A stretch of DNA of 64,000 bases, from positions 253,001-317,000 of the forward strand of contig NZ_JACHNC010000001.1 in assembly GCF_014205215.1 (NCBI RefSeq). Reading direction: 5' to 3'. The notes under the pieces are model-generated. The model had not been told where the DNA came from. It was given only the letters and a program-made list of their open reading frames with translations, and searched no databases. Each line of letters begins with the position of its first letter. The first letter of the stretch is position 1. Positions 25,022-31,838 of the stretch are shown here, one piece after another. This stretch comes from Actinoplanes lobatus (GTDB taxonomy: Bacteria; Actinomycetota; Actinomycetes; Mycobacteriales; Micromonosporaceae). Both the position numbers and the translations under genes were made by a program.

Positions 25022-25869
25022 CCCGCGGTCGCCGGCGGCGCGTCGTCGCGGGTCACGCTGCCCTCGATCAACCCGTACGGCCGGTCGCCGGCGATGAACA
25101 CCTCGTTCGGGTTGTCCAGCCCGAACGGCGACAGGTCGGCGAGGTAGTGATGCTTGTTCGGCAGCGCCAGTCGCACCTCCGCCACCTCGGGCCGATCCTC
25201 CAGGAGCCGGCTGCCCATCGCATACAGCGTCTGTTGCAGCGAATAGCTGTAGGTACCGACGAAAGCACCGACCAGGGCGTCCAGCGCGCCCTCGAAGGAT
25301 TTCGCCCAGTCGGCGCCGTCGTCGCGGTGCCGCCAGCGGGCGTCCACCGCGGTCGCCAGGATCCGGTCGGTGGCCGGCGGCAGGGTGGTGAACTCGTCCT
25401 GTACGAAACCGTGGAACTCGGAATCCGTCGAGTTCAGCAGCACCAGGCCGGCGACGCCGGAAACCACCTGGGTGGCCTCCTCGGTCACGGTGACCACGGT
25501 GGTACGGGTGTGGTCACCCCGCCGCCGGAACGAGTGCGGGCCGAGCCGCTCCCACCCGAACGACTCGATCGACACCTTCGCCCCGTGCACCTGCGGCTGG
25601 GTGGCGACGAAGTGCCGCGCCAGGAGCAGGGCGAACGCCTCGGGCTCGCCGACCCCGTGCTTCCGGGCGAACGCGTACACCGTGTTCTTCATCGTGTCGG
25701 TCGGCAGGACACCGGAGTTGTCCCCGGTCAGGTGGGTGGCGGTCAGGTCGCCGGAGAGCGCCACGCTGACGTTGAGGTCGACCAGGCCGTGTGTCTCCCC
25801 GTCGCGGTGCACCCGGACGAGACGGGTCTCCGCCTTGCCGTAACGGTTCGGTCCGAGAACGATCGCCAA
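25009..25869 (-). CDS. Urate oxidase (uricase)
   Basis: The 286-residue protein has the cofactor-free uricase layout of two T-fold halves. Seen are the Lys-Thr catalytic region (VLPTDTMKNTVYAFARKHGV), the Phe/Arg substrate grip (SFGWERLGPHSF), LLNSTDSEFHGFVQDEFTTLPPATDRILAT and NKHHYLADLSPFGLDNPNEVF with the catalytic His. It oxidises urate to 5-hydroxyisourate in the cytoplasm. It follows uraH by three bases and overlaps the deaminase gene, so the operon is uraD-uraH-uricase-deaminase. Symbols in use are uox or pucL; I leave the field empty because usage varies. Confidence 0.96.
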   Translation of the reverse strand: MAIVLGPNRYGKAETRLVRVHRDGETHGLVDLNVSVALSGDLTATHLTGDNSGVLPTDTMKNTVYAFARKHGVGEPEAFALLLARHFVATQPQVHGAKVSIESFGWERLGPHSFRRRGDHTRTTVVTVTEEATQVVSGVAGLVLLNSTDSEFHGFVQDEFTTLPPATDRILATAVDARWRHRDDGADWAKSFEGALDALVGAFVGTYSYSLQQTLYAMGSRLLEDRPEVAEVRLALPNKHHYLADLSPFGLDNPNEVFIAGDRPYGLIEGSVTRDDAPPATAGWWL

Positions 25870-25872
25870 CGG

Positions 25873-26217
25873 TCAGCTCCCTCGGTAGGTGGTGTAGCCG
25901 TACCGGCTCAGCAGCAACGGCACGTGGTAGTGACGATTCGGGTCGTGCACGTGGAAGGCGATCGTGATCTCCGGGAAGAAGCAGTCGCCGCCCAGGTAGG
26001 GCTCCACGTAGAAGAAGAGGCGGTAACCGCCGGCCTGCCAGGCGTGCATCGGCACCTCGTAACGCAGGCGGCCGTCGTCGTCGGTGCGGCCCTCGGCGAT
26101 GGTGCCCCAGCCGTCGGCATCGCGGCGCTCCAGCCGGACATAGACGTCCCGGGCCGGCTCGCCGGTCACCGTGTCCAGGATGTGGGTCGAGATCCGGGCG
26201 TGGAACTCGGCCGTCAC
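25873..26217 (-). CDS. uraH: 5-Hydroxyisourate hydrolase
   Basis: The 114-residue transthyretin-like protein has the N-terminal ISTHILDTVTGEPARDVYVRLERR, central RLRYEVPMHAWQAGGYRLFFYVEPYL and the family's C-terminal signature HYHVPLLLSRYGYTTYRGS. It hydrolyses the uricase product 5-hydroxyisourate to OHCU, the substrate of UraD. The GTG at 26217 sits five bases after the uraD stop; an ATG at 26232 inside uraD is the alternative. Uricase follows after three bases, so translation is probably coupled along the operon. Confidence 0.95.
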   Translation of the reverse strand: MTAEFHARISTHILDTVTGEPARDVYVRLERRDADGWGTIAEGRTDDDGRLRYEVPMHAWQAGGYRLFFYVEPYLGGDCFFPEITIAFHVHDPNRHYHVPLLLSRYGYTTYRGS

Positions 26218-26221
26218 GCCG

Positions 26222-26728
26222 TCAGAGGGCATCGAGCACCCGCTCCAGCCGCAGCCGCGCGATCCGGCCCAGTTCCCCGGACACGATCGCCCGCTCTCCT
26301 GCGTCGTCGTTGCCGAGACGCTCCCGTGCCACAGCGAGGATCTCGGCCTGCGTGCGACCACTCGCGAAGATCAGGAACACGTGCCCGAACCGGGCCTCAT
26401 ACTCCTTGTTCGCCAGGACGAGGGCGGACTTGGTCTCCTCGTCAGCGCTGACCGCCGCGGCCGACTGCTCCACCCGGGACCAGGCGGCCTCCTTGGACTG
26501 CCCGGCGGCGCGCTCGCCGATGCGTGGATGAGCGGACAGCCCACGCAGCACATCGGACCAGCTCAGCGCCCGCGACGCCGCGTCGGCGGAGGCGAGGATC
26601 GCGGCCCGGTCGGCATAGGGCCGGCCCGCGGCTATCCGGGCGCCCCAGGCGGGCGCCGCGCAGCAGGCGAGCAGCTCCTCCTCCAGACGCTCCGTGGGCA
26701 GAGCGTTGAAGACATCGACCACACCCAT
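26222..26728 (-). CDS. uraD: OHCU decarboxylase
   Basis: The 168-residue helical protein has the family signature LRGLSAHPRIGERA (catalytic His) and SKEAAWSRVEQSAA, ending FIFASGRTQAEILAVARERLGND, typical of 2-oxo-4-hydroxy-4-carboxy-5-ureidoimidazoline decarboxylase. It gives the S-enantiomer of allantoin. The ATG at 26728 has GAGGGGG six bases upstream. It is the first gene of the urate operon. The upstream region to hrpB holds AT-richer sequence but no operator I recognise. Confidence 0.95.
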   Translation of the reverse strand: MGVVDVFNALPTERLEEELLACCAAPAWGARIAAGRPYADRAAILASADAASRALSWSDVLRGLSAHPRIGERAAGQSKEAAWSRVEQSAAAVSADEETKSALVLANKEYEARFGHVFLIFASGRTQAEILAVARERLGNDDAGERAIVSGELGRIARLRLERVLDAL

Positions 26729-26855
26729 CGGTCACCCCCTCGTCGATCTTGGCCAGTCAATCAGGCACGGCCCGCCGTGTGCACCGGCGGACCGAAGAAT
26801 TAACAGGGCTCGTTCGTCCGCCACCCTGCCACGAAACACGCAAGAAAATCTCGCC

Positions 26856-26944
26856 TGTGGACGACGCCGGTGGGCGTAACAGCTTCTGTGGACAACGCCC
26901 GTTCGCGCCGGGAATGTGCTAGGCGGTGGGCGGCCTGTGGACAA
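26856..26944 (+). promoter_or_regulatory. Three DnaA-box-like 9-mers upstream of hrpB
   Basis: TGTGGACAA, the complement of the actinobacterial DnaA-box consensus TTGTCCACA, occurs exactly at 26887-26895 and 26936-26944. A one-mismatch copy, TGTGGACGA, lies at 26856-26864. All three face the same way within 90 bp in front of the helicase gene. Confidence 0.6.
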
Positions 26945-26963
26945 CCGCGGAAGTGTCACAGGG

Positions 26964-29690
26964 ATGGGCCAGACTGGGCCCGTGCTCATCGCCGCCGACG
27001 CTCTTCCCGACCTCCCGGTCCGCCCCGTGCTGCCCCGGGTCGCCGCCACTCTCGCCGACACCGGCGCCGCCGTCCTGGTCGCTCCACCCGGCACCGGCAA
27101 GACCACGCTGGTCCCGCTGGCGCTCGCCACCGGCGGGCGGGTCATCGTGGCCGAGCCACGGCGGGTCGCCGCCCGGGCGGCCGCCCGCCGGATGGCGTCG
27201 CTGCTCGGTGAGCGCCCCGGTGGCCGGGTGGGTTATGCGGTGCGCGGCGAGCGTCAGGTGTCCCGCGAGACCGTGGTGGAGGTCGTCACCACCGGTCTCC
27301 TGGTCCGGCGCCTGCAGTCCGACCCGGAGCTCGCCGGCACCGGCACGGTGATTCTCGACGAGTGCCACGAGCGGCATCTCGACTCCGACCTGGCGCTCGC
27401 CTTCCTGGTCGAGGTGCGCGCCGCGCTCCGCCCCGACCTGCGCCTGCTCGCCACCTCGGCCACCGCGGACGCCGACCGCCTCGCCACGGTCCTCGGCGAG
27501 CCGGGCACTCCGGCGCCGGTGGTAACGGCACACGCCAAGGCCTACCCGGTCGACGTGATCTGGGCTCCCCCGGCCGGCCCGGTGACGCCACCGCACGGCC
27601 TGCGCGTCGACCCACGCCTGCTCGACCACGTGGCCGTGACGACGCGACGTGCCCTGGCCGAGGGCGACGGCGACGTCCTGGTCTTCCTGCCCGGAGCGCG
27701 GGAGATCGAGACCGTCGCCGGCCGTCTCCGCGATCTGGACGCCGACCTGGTCACGCTGCACGGCCGCCAGTCCGGCTCGGCTCAGGACGCGGCGTTGCGT
27801 GCCGGCCCACGGCGCCGGGTGGTGCTGGCCACGGCGATCGCCGAGAGCAGCCTCACGGTCCCGGGGGTCCGCGCGGTGGTCGATGCCGGGCTGAGCCGGG
27901 TGCCACGGATGGATCACGCCCGCGGCCTCGGCGCCCTGGCCACGGTGCCGGTCTCCCGTTCCAGCGCCGACCAGCGAGCCGGGCGAGCCGGCCGCGAGGC
28001 GCCCGGCCGTGTCTACCGGTGCTGGTCACCGGCCCTGCACGACCGGCTGCCCGCCCAGCCCGAGCCGGAGATCGCGGCCGCCGACCTCACCGGGTTCGCC
28101 CTGGACCTGGCTCTCTGGGGGCATCCCGACGGCGTCGGCCTCGCCCTGCCCGACCCACCGCCGGCCGGCGCCCTCCGCGCCGCCACCGCCGTGCTGCACG
28201 ACCTCGGCGCACTCGATTCCGACGGCCGGGTCACCGCACGCGGCCGCGCCCTGGCCGGCGCCGGCCTCCACCCACGCTGGGCCCGCGCCCTCCTCGACGG
28301 CGCCGCCACGATCGGAGCCCGGCGCGCCGCCGAACTGGTCGCCGTCCTCGACGACGACCGGGCGACCACCGACGACGTGGTCGCCGCGTGGCGCCGCTCC
28401 CGGACCACGAACGACGCCGCCTGGCGGGCCGAGGTCCGCCGCCTCACCCACGCCATCGACCGGGCCACCCCGCCACCGCCCGCGGAGCCCACATCCCACC
28501 GCGGCACACCCACCCCATCCGACCGCAACGCGTCCATCCCAGGCGAGCCGGTCGCCCCATCCGACCGCAACGCGTCCACCCCAGGCGAGCCGGCCACCCG
28601 ATCCGACCGCGACACGGCCGCCCAGGCAGCAACCGCAGGCGAGCTGGCCGCCTCAACCCGCCACGACGTACCCGCGCGGGTACCCGCCCCGAGTGAGCCC
28701 GGCGGCCCCGTGCTGGGGGACGACCTGGCGGCCGGGCTGGTGGTGGGGCTGGCATTCCCGGAGCGGGTGGCGCGGGCCCGGGAGCCGGGCGGGCGGGCGT
28801 ACCTCATGGCCGGCGGAACCGCGGCCGAACTGCCGGCCGGGAGCTCGCTCGCCGGCACACCGTGGATCGTCGTCGCGAGCGCCGATCGGGCGGCCGGGGC
28901 CCGGGTGGCGCGGATCCGCAGTGCCGCGCCGATCGACGAGGAGACCGCTCGGGAGGTGGCCGCGCCGCTGCTCACCGACGCCGTCGAGATCGGCTGGATC
29001 GACGGGGACGTGGTGGCCCGGCGGGTTCAGCGTCTGGGGGCGATCACGCTGGTCTCCGGGCGGCTGAGCGATCCCGACCCGGCGCTCGTCCGGGAGGCCC
29101 TGATCACCGGGCTGCGGGAGTCGGGGCTCGGTCTGCTGACCTGGAGCCGGACCACCGGGGAACTGCGGCAGCGGTTGGCCTTCGCCCATGCGGCGCTCGG
29201 TGATCCGTGGCCGGACGTGTCCGATGCCGCGCTGCTCGCGAGCCTGGAGGATTGGCTGGATCTCGGTTCCGCCCGTCGCCGGGCCGACTTGGCGAAGCTG
29301 GACGTCGCCGCCGGGCTGCGGCGTCTCGTGCCGTGGCGAGTGGCGGGCCGGCTGGACGAGGTGGCCCCGGAACGGCTACCGGTACCGAGCGGCTCACAGG
29401 TGCGGGTCGACTACCGGGATCCGGCATCGCCGGTGCTGGCGGTGAAGGTGCAGGAGGCGTTCGGCTGGCGGGAGGCGCCACGGCTGGCCGACGGCCGGGT
29501 TCCGGTTCTGCTGCATCTGCTGTCCCCAGCCGGGCGGCCGGTGGCGGTCACCCGCGATCTCGGCTCGTTCTGGGTGCAGGGCTATCCGCAGGTGCGGGCC
29601 GAGATGCGTGGCCGCTACCCGCGTCACCCGTGGCCGGAGGATCCGACCACGGCGGAACCCACCCGCCGCACCAACCCACGCTCGCGGTGA
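26964..29690 (+). CDS. hrpB: ATP-dependent helicase HrpB
   Basis: The 908-residue DExH helicase has Walker A APPGTGKTTLVP, the DECH box ILDECHERH, SAT motif LLATSATADADRL, helicase motif VI SSADQRAGRAGREAPGR and the HrpB-specific C-terminal domain (VDYRDPASPVLAVKVQEAFGW, PVAVTRDLGSFWVQGYPQVRAEMRGRYPRHPWPEDP). HrpB proteins are RNA/DNA helicases of unknown cellular task. About residues 505-580 (28485-28700) form a Pro/Ser/Thr insertion with a repeated SDRNAS(I/T)PGEP unit between the helicase core and C-terminal domains, which explains the extra length over the usual about 830 residues. The start at 26964 is the best ATG; GTG 26982 is possible. Confidence 0.92.
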   Translation: MGQTGPVLIAADALPDLPVRPVLPRVAATLADTGAAVLVAPPGTGKTTLVPLALATGGRVIVAEPRRVAARAAARRMASLLGERPGGRVGYAVRGERQVSRETVVEVVTTGLLVRRLQSDPELAGTGTVILDECHERHLDSDLALAFLVEVRAALRPDLRLLATSATADADRLATVLGEPGTPAPVVTAHAKAYPVDVIWAPPAGPVTPPHGLRVDPRLLDHVAVTTRRALAEGDGDVLVFLPGAREIETVAGRLRDLDADLVTLHGRQSGSAQDAALRAGPRRRVVLATAIAESSLTVPGVRAVVDAGLSRVPRMDHARGLGALATVPVSRSSADQRAGRAGREAPGRVYRCWSPALHDRLPAQPEPEIAAADLTGFALDLALWGHPDGVGLALPDPPPAGALRAATAVLHDLGALDSDGRVTARGRALAGAGLHPRWARALLDGAATIGARRAAELVAVLDDDRATTDDVVAAWRRSRTTNDAAWRAEVRRLTHAIDRATPPPPAEPTSHRGTPTPSDRNASIPGEPVAPSDRNASTPGEPATRSDRDTAAQAATAGELAASTRHDVPARVPAPSEPGGPVLGDDLAAGLVVGLAFPERVARAREPGGRAYLMAGGTAAELPAGSSLAGTPWIVVASADRAAGARVARIRSAAPIDEETAREVAAPLLTDAVEIGWIDGDVVARRVQRLGAITLVSGRLSDPDPALVREALITGLRESGLGLLTWSRTTGELRQRLAFAHAALGDPWPDVSDAALLASLEDWLDLGSARRRADLAKLDVAAGLRRLVPWRVAGRLDEVAPERLPVPSGSQVRVDYRDPASPVLAVKVQEAFGWREAPRLADGRVPVLLHLLSPAGRPVAVTRDLGSFWVQGYPQVRAEMRGRYPRHPWPEDPTTAEPTRRTNPRSR

Positions 29691-29761
29691 CTCAGTGCAG
29701 GCGCGCCCCTGTCGCGCCTTTGTGGTCGAGGTCCGCGTTTCGCTTCCGGCTTCTTTCTCGG

Positions 29762-29860
29762 TACGCGTGTCCTCGTCCCGCCCCATCAGGGCCGTCCCGT
29801 CCGGTCGGCGCGATCTTGCTGCCCGCTACGGCCTGTGCCGCGCCCGCCGGGCTCAGATCG
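29762..29860 (+). repeat. Left outer block of the composite inverted repeat
   Basis: About 100 bp, from the stretch containing GTCCTCGTCCCGCC through GGTCGGCGCGATCTTGCTGCC to GCCTGTGCCGCGCCCGCC, is roughly 85% identical by eye to the complement of 31720-31820. Neither copy keeps one reading frame better than the others. It starts about 70 bases after the hrpB stop codon. Confidence 0.75.
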
Positions 29861-29879
29861 GTTGGCCACTCCCGCATGT

Positions 29880-30125
29880 TCCTGCCGCTCGCCCCGGGTG
29901 GGTGGTTGCGGTTGCGGCGTACCAGGCACCCGGGGCGCCACTCCCAGCCGTCACGCCACTCCCGCCAGGCGGGTGGCTACGGCCGTGATCGCCAGACACC
30001 CGGGGCACTGCTCCCGGCCATCGCCCCAGTCGCTCCGGGTGCGTGGTTGCGGTCATGCTTCCCAGCCAGCCGTGCCGCTGCTCCCGGCCGTCACGCCGCT
30101 CGCGCCAGGCGGGTGGTGGCGCGTG
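29880..30125 (+). repeat. Left arm tandem units (about 70 bp, degenerate)
   Basis: Three to four diverged units share words such as GGGTGGGTGGTTGCGG, CTTCCCAG and GGCCGTCACGCC with the complement of the right-hand array. Units differ in length, so this array appears older or less homogenised than the right one. Confidence 0.65.
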
Positions 30126-30477
30126 ATACCGGCCGCGCCACGGAACCGCCGAAGTCACTCACCGTGACCACGATCTTGGGTGCGTGAGGGTGCGTGGTAC
30201 ATCCGTGCCGCTCCGGAGCCTGTTTCTCGGTTGCGGGTGGCCGCGATGTCGAGTCGCGCATTCGGATGGCTGCGGCGTCACCCCGACTCACCGGCGATCT
30301 TGGGCGATAGTGGCCGTCGGGCCGATCTTGATTCCCGGCTGTTGCCCGGCGGCCAACCATCGCCCATGATCCATTTCCGCTGGAAGACCTTGGGGTATCG
30401 GATACATCCGGGAGTATTCTTCTTGGCTGCCCACGGCCGAATCCGCAATCCCTCGACAGCAGGACGCCTCACCCGGA

Positions 30478-30529
30478 GCGATCTTGAACGATTTACCACC
30501 CGAGGCGGTGGTAAATCGTTCAAGATCGC
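30478..30529. repeat. Central hairpin: 23-bp perfect arms, 6-base loop
   Basis: Arms 30478-30500 and 30507-30529 are exact complements around CGAGGC. The arm begins GCGATCTTGAACG and ends TTTACCACC. The DNA is AT-richer than its surroundings. It lies near the centre of the 2-kb inverted repeat and belongs to the same word family (GATCTTG...CAAGATC) as two palindromes near 56.8-57.0 kb. Confidence 0.85.
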
Positions 30530-31019
30530 ACAACAGCGGCAGGCAAAGCGGGCGAAACGGGCGACTGTTTCCGGCGAAAGCCCCATTTCCGCCTAGCGCG
30601 GCGGACGGCGCCCCCCATTTGGCGGTTCGCCCGACCGGGCGCTTGACGGAGAACCGCGAACGCCCAAGAAGGAGACTCCCGGATGGCCACAATGGCGCAA
30701 GATCGCGCGCTCGGTGACGATCACCCAAGATTCACATCGGCGCCTGCGGATGACTTGCGCGGCCGACGATGACCGGCCGAACCTCGCGGCGAAGACGGGA
30801 AACACGCGAACAAGCGACTCGACATCCACCCCGGCGACAACCGAAAACGAGACTCTCCGGCTACCTCGATCCTCCACAAGAGCCGGTGAACCGGGTCCCT
30901 CGCTCATGCGGAGTGCCGGCCGGCCGGGCTTTCGGCGGTGAACGCACACTAAAACCACCACGTGGACGGCCATCGCCCCGATAGGGCACGTAGACGACCA
31001 CGACACCACCACCGTGCGC

Positions 31020-31700
31020 GCCCACCCTCACGTAAGCGCGACCACCCGCCCAGAGGGAACGGCGTGACGGCCGGGAGCGGGCAGCCCCGTGCCTGGAAAG
31101 CAAAACCGCAACCACCCACCCAGGGTGGCCGGCGCAACGGCCGCAAGCAGGCAACTCCGTGCCTGGGAAGCAACACCGCAACCACCCACCCAGCCCGACC
31201 GGCGTGACGGCCGCAAGCAGGCAACTCCGTGTCTGGGAAGCAAACCGCGACCGCCCGCCCAGGGTGGCCGGCGCAACGGCCGCGAGCAGACAACCCCCCG
31301 TGCCTGGGAAGCAAACCGCGACCGCCCGCCCAGGGTGGCCGGCGCAACGGCCGCGAGCAGACAACCCCCCGTGCCTGGGAAGCAAACCGCGACCGCCCGC
31401 CCAGGGTGGCCGGCGCAACGGCCGCGAGCAGACAACCCCCCGTGCCTGGGAAGCAAACCGCGACCGCCCGCCCAGGGTGGCCGGCGCAACGGCCGCGAGC
31501 AGACAACCCCCCGTGCCTGGGAAGCAAACCGCGACCGCCCGCCCAGGGTGGCCGGCGCAACGGCCGCGAGCAGACAACCCTCCGCGCCTGGGAAGCAAGA
31601 GCGGGACCACCGCACCGGGCCACCGGCGCTACCGCAGAGGGCAACCCGGAAGCCCGGCCGGCAACACCGCGACCACCCACCCAGCGGGAGCGAAAGCAGC
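31020..31700 (-). repeat. Tandem array of 70/71-bp units (about nine copies)
   Basis: Units begin at 31089, 31159, 31229, 31300, 31371, 31442, 31513 and 31584 if counted from the word G(T/C)G(C/T)CTGG(G/A)AAGC. Spacing is 70, 70, then 71 throughout. The central copies are identical or nearly so, and outer copies diverge. Each unit contains a small hairpin, GGCCG-GCGCAA-CGGCC. A 71-bp unit cannot hold a constant reading frame, which argues against coding. Confidence 0.9.
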
Positions 31701-31719
31701 GGGTGGCAGGCGCCCGGGC

Positions 31720-31820
31720 ACCGATCTCCGCCCGGCGGGCGCGGCACAGGCCGAAGTAGGCAGCAGGATCGCGCCGACCGGACGGGACGGCCCTGAAAAG
31801 GCGGGACAAGGACACTCGTA
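31720..31820 (-). repeat. Right outer block of the composite inverted repeat
   Basis: The complement of this block aligns with 29762-29860, including GGGCCGTCCCGTCCGGTCGG and GCCTGTGCCGCGCCCGCC without change. It begins about 20 bases beyond the stop codon of the GGDEF/EAL gene. Confidence 0.75.
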
Positions 31821-31838
31821 CAAGACCGCGAAAGATCT

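Larger units (their letters stand above)
29691..31838. other. Gene-free 2.1-kb composite inverted repeat between two convergent genes
   Basis: No frame here has a ribosome-binding site, a recognisable protein or stable codon use; long frames occur on both strands in several phases because the DNA is GC-rich and repetitive. The region is built from two homologous arms in inverted orientation: an outer conserved block, 70-71-bp tandem units, several short shared words, and a central hairpin. It lies between hrpB and the GGDEF/EAL gene, both of which point into it. The parts are listed separately. Confidence 0.8.

Noticed and set aside
29207..30187. A long plus-strand frame running from hrpB into the repeat region
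   Set aside because: It is the shadow of the hrpB C-terminus followed by repeat sequence, with no plausible protein start.
31020..31700. CRISPR array interpretation of the 71-bp repeats
   Set aside because: The whole unit repeats with no unique spacers, and no cas genes are in the window.
31020..31820. Long open frames through the tandem array (up to about 240 residues)
   Set aside because: The 71-bp unit shifts the frame with every copy, frames are open on both strands, and none has a ribosome-binding site or recognisable protein.
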